Made by a program: the position numbers and the translations under genes. The notes beneath the pieces are model-generated. The model searched no databases and was not told the origin of the DNA. It was given only the letters and a program-made list of their open reading frames with translations. A DNA stretch of 64,000 nucleotides from an uncultured Collinsella sp. (lineage in GTDB: Bacteria > Actinomycetota > Coriobacteriia > Coriobacteriales > Coriobacteriaceae): NCBI GenBank assembly GCA_947642445.1, contig CANRSF010000008.1, positions 1 through 64,000 on the forward strand. Direction: 5' to 3'. Below, one piece after another: positions 5,681 through 14,733 of the stretch; within the stretch, counting starts at the first letter, position 1; each line of letters starts with the position of its first letter.

Positions 5681-8041
5681 CTATACGCGACGTTTGAGCT
5701 GGGCCCCACCCTCACCAGGCATCAGACGGCGCGCGTCGTAGACCGAATCGACACTGCTGATGGAAGCCAGCAGCGGATCCAGGCCGCTCGCATCCGAAAT
5801 CTCGACCATAAAGCGCAGAGTCGCAATACCCTCGCGGTTGGTCGACGTGGCGGCGGAAAGGATGTTGCCGCCTGCATCGCCAATGGCGATAGTGACGTCC
5901 TTGAGCAGGCCCATACGATCCAGGCACTCGACCACAATCTCGACCTGGAAAAGCGTATCGGCAGCACCATCCCACTCTACGTCAATCATGCGCTCGGGAT
6001 GCTCCATGAGGCCCTTTACGTTGGGACAGTTGGCACGATGCACCGAGACGCCTCGGCCGCGCGTGATGAAGCCGACGATATCGTCGCCCGTCACGGGGTT
6101 GCAGCAATGAGCCAGACGGACCAGCAGGCCGCTGTTGCTCTCGCCCTTGACGATAATGCCGTTACTTGCGCTCTTGCCACGCTTTTGCGGCTTGCGGTTG
6201 GAGCCGCGGGCGGGCTGCTTGACGACCTCGGCGATAGCCTCGGCCTTGGTGAGCTGCTCCTCGGGCTTGGGGTCCAAGATTTGCTCGACCTTATTGCCCA
6301 CGGCACGTGGGGCGACTTTGCCCGCCCCAACGGCTGCGAACAGGTCCTCGAGCTGCTTGTAGTTAAACTGCTCCGCCACAGCATTGAGCGCACGCGTGGA
6401 ACGCGGCGTAGAGATGCCATAGCCGCGCTTGCGCAGGTCCTTGGCCAGTATATCGCGGCCGGCTGCAGCGTCATCGTCTTTGGTCGCGGCAGCGAAGTAA
6501 CGACGAATCTTTGACTTGGCGGAAGGTGTCTTAACGATCTTGAGCCAATCACGCGACGGCTTGGAACTCTTGTTAGTCAGAATCTCGACACGGTCACCCG
6601 TCTTAATCTCGTGCGTGAGCGGAGCCACCGCACCGTTGATTTTGGCGCCGACGCAATGGTTTCCCACCTCGGTGTGAACGGCGTAGGCAAAGTCGAGCGG
6701 CGTGGAGCCGGCACGAAGCGCCATGACCTCGCCCTTGGGCGTAAAGACAAAGATCTCCTGATCGAAGAGGTCGACCTTCAGCGAATGCAGGTATTCCTTG
6801 GCATCGGTGATCTCATCAGACGCAGCCCAATCGAGCGAATGTTTGAGCCAGTTAATCTGGTCGTCCAAGCGCTGGGCATCATTGGTCTTAGACGCAGACG
6901 ATCCGCCCGACTTCTTATAGAGCCAGTGGGCGGCAATGCCGTACTCGGCCTGCTCGTGCATCTCGTAGGTTCGAATCTGAATCTCGAGCGGACGGGCCGT
7001 GGGGCCGATAACCGTCGTATGAAGCGACTGGTAGTTATTGACCTTGGGCATGGCGATATAGTCTTTAAAGCGACCGGGCATGGGGTGCCACAGCGTATGC
7101 ACCGCACCGAGCGTGGAGTAGCAATCGCGCACCGAATGCGTGATGACGCGCAGTGCCACCAGGTCGTAGATCTCGGAAAATTCCTTGCCCTTGCGCTTCA
7201 TCTTTTGGTAGATGGACCAATAGTGCTTGGAACGGCCGTTGATCTGGAAGTCCTCCAGGCCAATGCGGTTGAGTTCGTCGGTGAGTGTCTTGATGGTCTC
7301 GGCCAGATAGCGCTCACGGACCTCGCGCGACTCCGCCACCATGCGTGCGATGCGCTGGTAGGCGTCGGGTTCAAGGTAGAAGAAGGACAGGTCCTCGAGT
7401 TCCCATTTAATGGAGCTCATGCCCAGACGGTCGGCCAGGGGCGCATACACGTCCATGGTCTCGCGGGCCTTAAACAGGCGACGGTCCTCACGCAAGGCCG
7501 CAAGGGTGCGCATGTTGTGCAGACGGTCGGCAAGCTTAACGATGATGACGCGGATGTCCTTGGACATGGCGAGGAACATCTTTCGCAGCGTGAGCGCCTG
7601 TTTCTCGTCCATGCTGTCGACTTCGATGTTGGTGAGCTTGGTCACGCCATCGACGAGCTCGGCCACCGTATCGCCAAACAGGCCGGAAACATCGGCAAGC
7701 GAGGTCTCGGTATCCTCGACGGTATCGTGCAGCAGCGCGGCGCACACCACATCGCAGTCCATCTTGAGATCGGCCAAAATGATGGCCACCTCGACGGGAT
7801 GGTTGATGTACATCTCACCCGAGCGGCGCTTTTGGTTGCAGTGCTTCTCGGCAGCAAAGCAATAGGCCTGCTCCACCTTAGAAAAGTCGTCCACATTCAT
7901 ATATTTGAGGCACAGGCGCTCCAGTTTGTCGTAGCTGTCCGCCATAATCTCGGGCGGCAGCTCATCGGCATGCTTATAGTGCTCCATCTCCGAGAACGGC
8001 TGGAGGGAGGAATCATGGGCGGTACGGGCTGCGGCATCCAT
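5681..8041 (-). CDS. rel: Bifunctional (p)ppGpp synthetase/hydrolase RelA/SpoT (Rsh)
   Basis: This enzyme makes and degrades the alarmone (p)ppGpp in the stringent response. The 786-residue product shows the full long-Rsh order. First is an N-terminal HD hydrolase (INHPVEVAIILADL and LLHDTVEDT, around residues 80-115). Next come the synthetase domain (KLADRLHNMRTL, then SKHYWSIYQKMKRKG and YDLVALRV), the TGS domain (FVFTPKGEVMALRAGSTPLDFAYAVH), a helical region with an HCCNPVTGDDIVGF zinc-finger motif, and a C-terminal ACT domain. The intact HD motif suggests hydrolase activity. The ATG at 8041 lies 15 bases after the recJQ stop with an AAGGGG site inside that gap, so the two genes are almost certainly cotranscribed. 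Confidence 0.96.
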   Translation of the reverse strand: MDAAARTAHDSSLQPFSEMEHYKHADELPPEIMADSYDKLERLCLKYMNVDDFSKVEQAYCFAAEKHCNQKRRSGEMYINHPVEVAIILADLKMDCDVVCAALLHDTVEDTETSLADVSGLFGDTVAELVDGVTKLTNIEVDSMDEKQALTLRKMFLAMSKDIRVIIVKLADRLHNMRTLAALREDRRLFKARETMDVYAPLADRLGMSSIKWELEDLSFFYLEPDAYQRIARMVAESREVRERYLAETIKTLTDELNRIGLEDFQINGRSKHYWSIYQKMKRKGKEFSEIYDLVALRVITHSVRDCYSTLGAVHTLWHPMPGRFKDYIAMPKVNNYQSLHTTVIGPTARPLEIQIRTYEMHEQAEYGIAAHWLYKKSGGSSASKTNDAQRLDDQINWLKHSLDWAASDEITDAKEYLHSLKVDLFDQEIFVFTPKGEVMALRAGSTPLDFAYAVHTEVGNHCVGAKINGAVAPLTHEIKTGDRVEILTNKSSKPSRDWLKIVKTPSAKSKIRRYFAAATKDDDAAAGRDILAKDLRKRGYGISTPRSTRALNAVAEQFNYKQLEDLFAAVGAGKVAPRAVGNKVEQILDPKPEEQLTKAEAIAEVVKQPARGSNRKPQKRGKSASNGIIVKGESNSGLLVRLAHCCNPVTGDDIVGFITRGRGVSVHRANCPNVKGLMEHPERMIDVEWDGAADTLFQVEIVVECLDRMGLLKDVTIAIGDAGGNILSAATSTNREGIATLRFMVEISDASGLDPLLASISSVDSVYDARRLMPGEGGAQLKRRV

Positions 8042-8056
8042 CGAGGTCCCCTTCCC

Positions 8057-11000
8057 CTAGGCCCGCGGTACGATCGGGCGGTTAACTTTGGCTAGCATAT
8101 CAGAAGCGCACGAATCGAGCGCCCAACTCCGGAAAGCCGAGAACTCCATGCGCGAGCGCAAGCCCTCCAAATAGCGAATTGACCTGCTCAATTGCACACG
8201 GCCGGGGTTTTCGGCCATCGCGATGCGACGGGTGTCGTCAAACCCCGAAACGCGACAGAAACCAAGCTCTTCGAAGATTCCCAAGCCACTTTCCACCGAG
8301 CGCTCGTCGACCGGCGTGCGAGCATCGATGGCAAGGCACATCTGCGCGATGTCGATATCGCTTGCGCAGAATGAATCATCCCCGGTCTTACCGCGGTTGG
8401 AGCGCCACATGGTCTGCAGCGCACGATAGAGTGTGACGAGTTCGTCGCGCTCGGGTGCGTAGCAGTCGAGCAGGCGCTCGTTGATGCGGGCATCGCGCGA
8501 CGAATAGAGCAGGTGGATCACGGCGGGCTGTCCGTCACGACCGGCACGCCCGCTCATCTGGTTGAACTCAATGGCGCCAAACGGCATGTGGTACAGCACG
8601 ATATGGCGGATATCGGGCAGATTGACACCCTCGCCAAAGGCGGAGGTCGAAACGATGCAGCTGAGGCTTCCGTCTCGGAATGCTTCCTCCACGCGGCGGC
8701 GATCGGAGCGCGCAAGCCCCGCGTTATAGAACGCGATATGGGTTGCGCAATCGGGCACACGCTTGCGCAACGTCTTGGCGAGCGCCACGGACTGGTCGCG
8801 CGAGTTGACGTAAATGACGGTCTTCTCCCCCGTCGCCACAATCGACACCAGGCGATTTTCGCGGCTCGCAAGGTCGCGATCGTCCTCGAGCTGCAGGTTC
8901 TCGCGAACGGTCTCGTCAACCACCGTGCTGGTAATCGGCAATACGCGAGCGAGCTCTGCCACGACCGGAGCCGTCGCGGTGGCAGTCGTGGCCAGAACGA
9001 CCGGATCGCCCAGGGCCTTGAGGATATCGGGCATGTCGAGGTATGCGCTTCGGTCGCCGCCCTTGGCAAGACCGGCATGATGTGCCTCATCGATAACAAC
9101 AAAACCGATGCGCCCCGAACGCGCAAAGCGGTCGCGGTGAATAGACAGGAACTCAGGCGTCGTGAGTACGATGCCGGTGCGGCCCGAAGCCAGGCCGGCA
9201 AACACGTCATCGCGCGCTGCCTCCACGGTCTCGCCGGTCAACACGCCCACGCCAATGCCGAGCGCAGCCATCGTCGATGAGAGGTGATAGGCCTGGTCGG
9301 CAACGAGCGCACGCAGCGGATAGACAAAGATGCTCGCACGCCCACGAAGGACCGCCTCGCGCGCGGCGTGCACGTGGAAAATCAGAGACTTGCCGCGGCC
9401 CGTTCCCATAACGGCCAAGACGCTCTTGTGGTCAGCCAGGGCGTCAAGCGCCTCGACCTGCGCGCGGTGCGGCTGGTTCGATCCGATAAAGCTGTGAATG
9501 AGCGAGCGCGTGAGCTCGGTATAGGAAAGCTGGGCGAGCGTTTGGCGCTTGCGGGACTCCAGACGAAGACCGGCGTCCGCAGGCTCCACGCCGCGGCGAA
9601 GCTCACATGCCGGGTCGCCAACGCTGGGCGCCGTGGTATCGCGGACCAAGACATCCTTGATCATGAGCTTTGGCTTTACGCGACCTTGCCAATGCTCGGC
9701 CACGGCCTCGAACACCAAGTCGACGGCGCTGTCGCAATTGATGAGCCTATCGATCTGCGGCACGCGAAACATGATGGCCGGCACACTCGCGGCGCCATCG
9801 GTCGCCACAAAGCGCATGTGCTCGCCGGTTTTGCCCACCACGGCGCGATCGCACATCGTCACGCCCTCGGCGGCCAGAAGCGGCACCTTATTGCCCTGGC
9901 CAAACGGCTCAAGACGGGAGATCTGCTCGATGGTCTCGATATTCAGCTCGGAAAGGTCGACGGTGGCGGCGACCTCGTCGGTGTCTTCAAAGTCCTCGGC
10001 GGAAAGCTCCGATAGCACGGCGGAAAGGCGGCGGCGGAACTCATCGAGCTTGGATGCCTCGATGGTCACACCCACCGCACCGGCATGTCCGCCGCGACGA
10101 ATCAGCAGGTCGGAACAACGCTCGACGGCGTCAAACAGGTTAACTTTGCCCACCGAGCGACCAGAGCCGCGCGCGATACCGTCCTCGATCGAGAACAGCA
10201 GCGCCGGCACGTGATAGCGATTGGTCAAGCGGCTCGCCACGATGCCTTTGACGCCCTCGTGCCAGCCCTCGCCGCCCACGACGATTGCGCGCCCGCCGTC
10301 ATAAGTCTCCTCGACCTTCGCCATGGCATCGCGCGTGAGCTCCGCCTCGATCTCACGGCGTTGGCGATTGATTTCCTCGAGCTCGGCTGCCAGTGCACTT
10401 GCTTCGATAGGATCACGGGCAAGCAGCAGGTCGAGCGCCAGCTTGGGATCAGCCATGCGGCCGGCAGCATTCAGACGAGGGATGAGCGAAAACGACAGGC
10501 CGTCGGCCGTAATGGTAGAAAGGTCGGCCTTGGCAAGTGCGGCAAGCGCGATATAGCCGGGACGGGCCGTCACGCGCATCTGCTGGATACCCTCGGCGAC
10601 CAGTGCGCGATTCTCGGGCGTGAGCGGCATCATGTCGGACACGGTGCCCAGCGCCGCGACCTCGATCAGCGAACGCCAATACGACGGCTTGCCCAAACGC
10701 TCGCCCAGGACCTGCACCAGCTTGAGTGCCACGCCGGCACCGGCAAGCTCGCGCGAGGGACCCTCGTCCTCGAGCTTGGGGTCGGTCAGGGGCACGCCCT
10801 GCGGCACCTGGTCGGAGGGCTCGTGATGGTCCGTGACCACCAAATCGATCCCCAGGCTCTCCAGATAGGAGACTTCTTCCTTGGCGGCAATACCGTTATC
10901 GACGGTCACGATCAGCTGAGGGCGAGCGAGCTCGTTAACGCGGTCGAGCGCCGCGCGCGAAAGACCGTAGCCCTCGTCAAAGCGATGCGGAATAAACGGC

Positions 11001-11344
11001 GTGACATCGGCGCCAAACGTGCGCAGTGCCTCGGTCAACAGGCAGGTCGACGTAATACCGTCAACGTCAAAATCGCCAAAGACCGCAATGTGCTCGTGGT
11101 TGCAAATAGCACGCTCGACGCGGTCGGCAACGACCGACATGCCCGGGATAATGAGTGGGTCGGCCCAGTCGCGATCGAGCGAAGGCGTCAAAAACAGCTG
11201 ACCTTCTTCGATGGATGTAATGCCGTGCGCGACCATAATACGCGCCACCAGCCCGGGAATGCCCAGGCCAGCCGAAAGCTCCTTTTCGAGCTCGGGGTTT
11301 TGCTGAGCGACCGCCCAGCGATGCGTCGTCTTAAGCGATGACAT
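8057..11344 (-). CDS. recJ: RecJ exonuclease fused to a RecQ-like DNA helicase
   Basis: A 1095-residue single protein joins two enzymes. Residues 1-570 are RecJ, a 5'-3' ssDNA exonuclease: DHH motifs GDFDVDG (90-96), TVDNG (147-151) and TDHHEP (171-176), and the DHHA1 motif RRGGHAGAVG (416-425). Residues about 600-960 are an SF2 helicase of RecQ type: Walker A MGTGRGKS (646-653), motif II DEAH (752-755), TTATATA, and motif VI FNQMSGRAGRDG. About 130 residues of unassigned C-terminus follow, and no RQC zinc cysteines are evident. The frame is continuous. I prefer the ATG at 11344, which follows a GGGGGTGGG tract; an in-frame GTG at 11389 is possible. In other bacteria RecJ and RecQ are separate proteins that jointly resect DNA ends. 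It heads an operon with rel. Confidence 0.93.
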   Translation of the reverse strand: MSSLKTTHRWAVAQQNPELEKELSAGLGIPGLVARIMVAHGITSIEEGQLFLTPSLDRDWADPLIIPGMSVVADRVERAICNHEHIAVFGDFDVDGITSTCLLTEALRTFGADVTPFIPHRFDEGYGLSRAALDRVNELARPQLIVTVDNGIAAKEEVSYLESLGIDLVVTDHHEPSDQVPQGVPLTDPKLEDEGPSRELAGAGVALKLVQVLGERLGKPSYWRSLIEVAALGTVSDMMPLTPENRALVAEGIQQMRVTARPGYIALAALAKADLSTITADGLSFSLIPRLNAAGRMADPKLALDLLLARDPIEASALAAELEEINRQRREIEAELTRDAMAKVEETYDGGRAIVVGGEGWHEGVKGIVASRLTNRYHVPALLFSIEDGIARGSGRSVGKVNLFDAVERCSDLLIRRGGHAGAVGVTIEASKLDEFRRRLSAVLSELSAEDFEDTDEVAATVDLSELNIETIEQISRLEPFGQGNKVPLLAAEGVTMCDRAVVGKTGEHMRFVATDGAASVPAIMFRVPQIDRLINCDSAVDLVFEAVAEHWQGRVKPKLMIKDVLVRDTTAPSVGDPACELRRGVEPADAGLRLESRKRQTLAQLSYTELTRSLIHSFIGSNQPHRAQVEALDALADHKSVLAVMGTGRGKSLIFHVHAAREAVLRGRASIFVYPLRALVADQAYHLSSTMAALGIGVGVLTGETVEAARDDVFAGLASGRTGIVLTTPEFLSIHRDRFARSGRIGFVVIDEAHHAGLAKGGDRSAYLDMPDILKALGDPVVLATTATATAPVVAELARVLPITSTVVDETVRENLQLEDDRDLASRENRLVSIVATGEKTVIYVNSRDQSVALAKTLRKRVPDCATHIAFYNAGLARSDRRRVEEAFRDGSLSCIVSTSAFGEGVNLPDIRHIVLYHMPFGAIEFNQMSGRAGRDGQPAVIHLLYSSRDARINERLLDCYAPERDELVTLYRALQTMWRSNRGKTGDDSFCASDIDIAQMCLAIDARTPVDERSVESGLGIFEELGFCRVSGFDDTRRIAMAENPGRVQLSRSIRYLEGLRSRMEFSAFRSWALDSCASDMLAKVNRPIVPRA

Positions 11345-11396
11345 AGGCGCCCACCCCCGATAGGGGCAGGTCGCCGCGATACCTCTCACGGTTCAT
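11331..11396 (-). CDS. Possible 21-codon leader ORF overlapping recJQ start
   Basis: An ATG at 11394-11396 follows an AGAGGA ribosome site and encodes the 21-residue MNRERYRGDLPLSGVGAYVIA. It ends at a TAA that lies 11 bases inside the recJQ coding region, in another frame. The site is better placed for this short ORF than for the in-frame GTG of recJQ at 11389. The overlap would allow translational coupling. I have no evidence that the peptide itself has a function. Confidence 0.4.
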   Translation of the reverse strand: MNRERYRGDLPLSGVGAYVIA

Positions 11397-11452
11397 AGCG
11401 ATGAGTCCTCTGTGTATGCCCGCTTCGGCAGGCAGATCTGTTGAACGGATTT

Positions 11453-11458
11453 ATTATA
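11453..11458 (-). promoter_or_regulatory. recJQ-rel promoter -10 box
   Basis: A perfect TATAAT on the minus strand lies about 57 bases upstream of the leader ORF and about 110 bases upstream of the recJQ ATG. The -35 region is GC-rich and gives no clear hexamer. Confidence 0.55.
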
Positions 11459-11523
11459 CCGTGCAGCGCGGACGCAAATCGCCGCAGCACGCCGCGGTTT
11501 CGGTAAACGATGCCGGTAATAGC

Positions 11524-11538
11524 CTCGAAATATTCGAG
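11524..11538. promoter_or_regulatory. Palindrome CTCGAA-ata-TTCGAG between divergent genes
   Basis: A perfect 15-base inverted repeat lies in the 224-bp divergent interval between recJQ and the BASS transporter, about 85 bases upstream of the latter. It could be an operator. A second, weaker GACGC/GCGTC symmetry follows at about 11549-11572. Confidence 0.35.
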
Positions 11539-11620
11539 CGTTTCTGACGCACGGACGCATGCGAGCGTCTAGCATATCCATTCAAAACGGGTTCACGGGC
11601 AAAGGGAGTCACAAGCGCAT

Positions 11621-12619
11621 ATGAAGCAATGGGTTGGACTGGGCAAGTTTCTCGCGGGGCACATGCAGGTCATCGTTCCGATTTGCGTGGCACTCGGCGT
11701 GCTCTTTCCCCAACAGATTGGCGTACTCAAGCCCATCGTTCCCACCTTGTTTGCCTTTATGACGTTTCAGGGTGCGCTCAGCAACACCTTTCACCAGGTA
11801 ACCGAGGTGTTCCGCCGTCCGTTGCACCTAGTCTTGGCGCTGCTCGTCTCGGCGGTGCTTATTCCCATCGCGGCGTATGCCATGGGGTCACTCTTCTTTG
11901 GCTCCAACCCCAACCTTGTCTGCGGCATTGTGCTCGAATACAGCGTGCCCGTGGCCGTCACCGCTTTTATGTGGATCAGCATGTTCGGCGGCAACGGCCC
12001 GCTCGCGCTCACCATCATCCTGACGTCCTCGGTTATCTCACCTGTGACGATTCCGCTTACGCTCAAGCTCCTGCTGGGCGCCACCGTCTCGATCGACGTG
12101 CCGAGCATGATGCAGAACATGGCCTTTATGATCGCCATCCCCGCTGTGCTCGGTATTGCCATCAATGAACTCACGCGCGGCTGGGGCCACGAGAAACTCT
12201 CTCCCGTGCTCTCGCCCGCCTGCAAGTTCATGATGATGGGCGTCATCGCGTCCAACTCCACCGCTATGAGCGAGTACGTGCTGCACATAAACGCGGTGCG
12301 CCTGGAAGTCGCCCTCTTTATTTTGGTCTTCGCCATCAGCGGCTTTGTCGTCGGTTTTCTGGTCGCACGTGCGCTGCATCTGCCATATAGCGAGACGACT
12401 ACCATGTGCTTTACCTGCGGCATGCGCAACATCTCTTCGGGTGCCGTCATCGCCACGCAGTACTTTCCGGGCGAGGTCGTGTTCCCCGTCATGTGCGGCA
12501 CGCTGTTTCAGCAGGTGCTGGCCTCGATTATCGGGCATCTCTTTGAGTGCCTAACCTGCGAGGAGCGCACCAAACAGCGCAAGCGGGTCGAAGCCGGCCG
12601 CGACGCCATGGCGCGCTAG
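11621..12619 (+). CDS. BASS-family (bile acid:Na+ symporter-like) transporter
   Basis: A 332-residue integral membrane protein with about nine to ten hydrophobic helices and a pattern matching the bile acid:sodium symporter superfamily: FMTFQGALS in the core, a VCGIVLEYSVPVAVTAFMWISM helix pair, and the conserved TMCFTCGMRNISSGAVIA segment near residues 265-285. Members move diverse organic anions, so bile acids are not implied. The charged tail (EERTKQRKRVEAGRD) is cytoplasmic. The ATG is preceded by AGGGAG at a rather long 12-base spacing. It is divergent from recJQ and convergent with the DUF4931 gene. Confidence 0.82.
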   Translation: MKQWVGLGKFLAGHMQVIVPICVALGVLFPQQIGVLKPIVPTLFAFMTFQGALSNTFHQVTEVFRRPLHLVLALLVSAVLIPIAAYAMGSLFFGSNPNLVCGIVLEYSVPVAVTAFMWISMFGGNGPLALTIILTSSVISPVTIPLTLKLLLGATVSIDVPSMMQNMAFMIAIPAVLGIAINELTRGWGHEKLSPVLSPACKFMMMGVIASNSTAMSEYVLHINAVRLEVALFILVFAISGFVVGFLVARALHLPYSETTTMCFTCGMRNISSGAVIATQYFPGEVVFPVMCGTLFQQVLASIIGHLFECLTCEERTKQRKRVEAGRDAMAR

Positions 12620-12649
12620 GCTGTCCGCATTACGCGGGTGTTAGTCTTG

Positions 12650-13447
12650 CTATACGAGCGTTTCCAGATGCGCACGCAGACGCTCAGCATCGATATCGAG
12701 CGTCGTCTCGGCATTGACTTGGGCCAAACGATAGCCGACAAAGTAGGGCGAAACCACCCAACGCGGCAGCGCCTTGGCAATGGTCCGACCGCCCAGGTGA
12801 TAGAAGAACAAGTTGTACGACTCTGCGCGACCACCGTGGTGCTCGTTTAGGATATAGCGCAGAGCTACCTGGATCGCATCGGCAAAGAGATCCGCCTCGG
12901 CTTGGTCTCGTGCGTCATCGCTGGCGGCGATTCCCTGCGGGGCTGAAACGTTGATCTCAAAGAACCCCATGATCGGTTCGGTTGAGATATTGACCGAGAT
13001 TCTCCCCTGTTGCCAGACATTGATGCCTTCGAAATTGGCAGAAGTCAGCGAAGTGTAGCCGTCTTCCTGCTCCAAACCCACAATCTGCATGTGCGGATGA
13101 ACGAGACTACCGCCCGAGAGCGGACCCTTGTTCTTGTACATGAGAACGCTGCGATACTGCTGTGAATCGATCATCTGCTGCCAGCAACCCAGGGCAAACC
13201 GTATCACATGGTGGAGTTCATCCGGCTCATAGATCACCAGGTCGGCATCGTGATCGGCCGACTCGATCAGCACGGTTTGACGGGTGGCGCGCAGGGTCTT
13301 GAACTTATTCTCGAGCCAGATGCAGTCACCATCGCGCCGGATGATATCGGCAAGTTCCTCGGTATCGCAAAAGGGACACGCGGTGCCAGGGCGCCGGTTG
13401 TCGTCGGGCTTACCGTTCGCCTGCTGAACGTCAAATACCAGCGCCAC
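12650..13447 (-). CDS. DUF4931 / GalT-like HIT-superfamily protein
   Basis: The 265-residue protein has a zinc-binding CPFC (residues 24-27) and the active-site motif SLVHPHMQIVGLE, resembling the HxHxQ site of galactose-1-phosphate uridylyltransferase. The PCFxx-HPH arrangement and length fit the DUF4931 family, whose reaction is not known to me. A nucleotidyl transfer or hydrolysis on a nucleotide-sugar-like substrate is the inference. The start ATG lies three bases after the cutC stop, so the two genes form an operon and probably share translation. Confidence 0.8.
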   Translation of the reverse strand: MALVFDVQQANGKPDDNRRPGTACPFCDTEELADIIRRDGDCIWLENKFKTLRATRQTVLIESADHDADLVIYEPDELHHVIRFALGCWQQMIDSQQYRSVLMYKNKGPLSGGSLVHPHMQIVGLEQEDGYTSLTSANFEGINVWQQGRISVNISTEPIMGFFEINVSAPQGIAASDDARDQAEADLFADAIQVALRYILNEHHGGRAESYNLFFYHLGGRTIAKALPRWVVSPYFVGYRLAQVNAETTLDIDAERLRAHLETLV

Positions 13448-13450
13448 GGG

Positions 13451-14128
13451 TTACGCCTCCAGCGGCACGATCTTGGTGCCATGGAGCTCGGAGACGCTCA
13501 ATGCCGCCGCCACGGTATCGCGGTTGGCCGTAGAAATGCCGCCGCCGGGAAGGATGGTCAGGCGGTCGCCCGCATACTCGACAAGACGCGACAGGTGCTC
13601 CAGGTTGTCCTCGATCGGCGTTCCGGCAGCACCACCATGCGTCAGGATGCGCGTGATGCCGCAGTCGGCGAGTGTGTCAATGGCGTCCAGCTGAGCCTCG
13701 GGCGAGAGCTGGTCAAAGGCCATGTGGAAGGTGATATCGATGGCCCCGCGCTTGCACTCCTCGGTCGCGCAGCCCGTAGCCATCACGAGGGCGCCGAGGG
13801 TGAGCTCGTCGAGCGCCCAGCCGCCGGCACAGGGCTTGCAGCAGCCAAAGACCAGGCCGTCAACGCCGGCGCTCACGGCAAGACCCAAGTCCATCTCCAT
13901 CATGCGCAGCTCGTCCTGGTTGTAGTGAAAGTCACCGCCACGCGGGCGAATCATGCACATCACTCGCGCGTCATGCTCGTGAGCATAGCTGACCGTAGTG
14001 CTGATAACGCCGGCCGAGGGCGTGGTACCACCGACGGCAAGGTTGTCGCACAACTCGATGCGCTTAGCACCGGCATCGATAGCCGCCGGCACACGCTCAA
14101 AGTTCTCGGCACAAAACTCGTACAGCAT
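13451..14128 (-). CDS. cutC: CutC family protein
   Basis: The 225-residue protein has the CutC TIM-barrel pattern: FERVPAAIDAGAKRIELCDNLAVGGTTPSAG split along the N-terminus, then VMCMIRPRGGDFHYN, DGLVFG, TFHMAFD, RILTHGGA and ILPGGGI. CutC has been linked to copper homeostasis, although the biochemical role remains uncertain. The chosen ATG at 14128 has GGGGG six to seven bases upstream. The longer frame to 14167 begins in poorly conserved sequence. It is first gene of a two-gene operon with the DUF4931 protein. Confidence 0.93.
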   Translation of the reverse strand: MLYEFCAENFERVPAAIDAGAKRIELCDNLAVGGTTPSAGVISTTVSYAHEHDARVMCMIRPRGGDFHYNQDELRMMEMDLGLAVSAGVDGLVFGCCKPCAGGWALDELTLGALVMATGCATEECKRGAIDITFHMAFDQLSPEAQLDAIDTLADCGITRILTHGGAAGTPIEDNLEHLSRLVEYAGDRLTILPGGGISTANRDTVAAALSVSELHGTKIVPLEA

Positions 14129-14272
14129 AGATAGCCCCCAGGAGACATTTCGATTTCCACACGGCATTGTCGCACGTTAAATAGCAACCCGCACGATGGA
14201 ACAAAACCTTGACAAGGAGTGTCCCAAAGTGCCGGCACATAAGGAACGTCCCCAGGTGCCACCTTGAGCGAT

Positions 14273-14307
14273 GGGTACTCATTTAAGTACGTCCCCAATG
14301 AGTACCC
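14273..14307. repeat. Inverted repeat GGGTACTCAT / ATGAGTACCC
   Basis: Two perfect 10-base arms (14273-14282 and 14298-14307) flank 15 bases containing gtcccc. It lies in the 284-bp divergent interval between cutC and padR, and neighbouring sequence (14213-14262) is rich in gtccc/ggcac fragments. It looks like a repetitive palindromic element. Confidence 0.55.
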
Positions 14308-14350
14308 GCAGGGGACAGACAGACCGGACTCCCTATACGACAACTGTTGA

Positions 14351-14398
14351 CATCATATACTATGTGTCATATAGTAGGTGTTACACAGTATACTACGA
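14351..14398 (+). promoter_or_regulatory. Palindromic PadR-type operator and promoter region
   Basis: Around 14357-14376 TACTAT-gtgtca-TATAGTA forms a hyphenated palindrome. A wider symmetry pairs TATACT-aTGTG with CACAGTATA near 14386-14394. The site overlaps the likely promoter, 15-50 bases upstream of padR, which suits the autorepression usual for PadR proteins. Confidence 0.55.
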
Positions 14399-14412
14399 AA
14401 GGAGGTGTGCGG

Positions 14413-14733
14413 ATGGAGGCACAGATGAAGCGCGGCTTCCTCGAGGCCTGCGTGCTCGCGGCCGTCTCGGGCGAGGAATCCTACGGCTATCAGATCGTGA
14501 AGGACGTGCCCGCGAGTATGGGGCTCACGGAATCCACGCTCTATCCGTTGCTCAAGCGCCTGGAGAAGGCGGGCTGCATCACCGCGCGCTCCGCCGAGCA
14601 CAACGGGCGGCTGCGGAGGTACTACCGCATCACGGACGCCGGGCGCGAGCGTATCGCCGAGTTCCTCGCCGAATGGCCATCCGTGCAGGAGATCTACCGT
14701 TACGTGGAGGGGGCGCACCATGACGCGCGATGA
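14413..14733 (+). CDS. PadR-family transcriptional regulator
   Basis: A 106-residue winged-helix protein with the PadR pattern: MKRGFLEACVLAAVSGEE at the start, ESYGYQIVKDV, STLYPLLKRLEKAG as the recognition helix, and GRLRRYYRITDAGRER as the wing. PadR dimers repress nearby operons and respond to ligands or stress. The ATG at 14413 has AGGAGG nine bases upstream; the longer frame to 14347 crosses the operator. The last 14 bases overlap the next gene, showing tight coupling to the HAAS protein. Confidence 0.93.
   Translation: MEAQMKRGFLEACVLAAVSGEESYGYQIVKDVPASMGLTESTLYPLLKRLEKAGCITARSAEHNGRLRRYYRITDAGRERIAEFLAEWPSVQEIYRYVEGAHHDAR

Noticed and set aside
11621..12619. Naming the BASS-family protein a bile-acid importer
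   Set aside because: The family includes many unrelated organic-anion transporters, and no bile-acid gene is linked to it closely enough.
14347..14412. Longer PadR start at 14347
   Set aside because: It lies over the palindromic operator, and the AGGAGG site points to the ATG at 14413.
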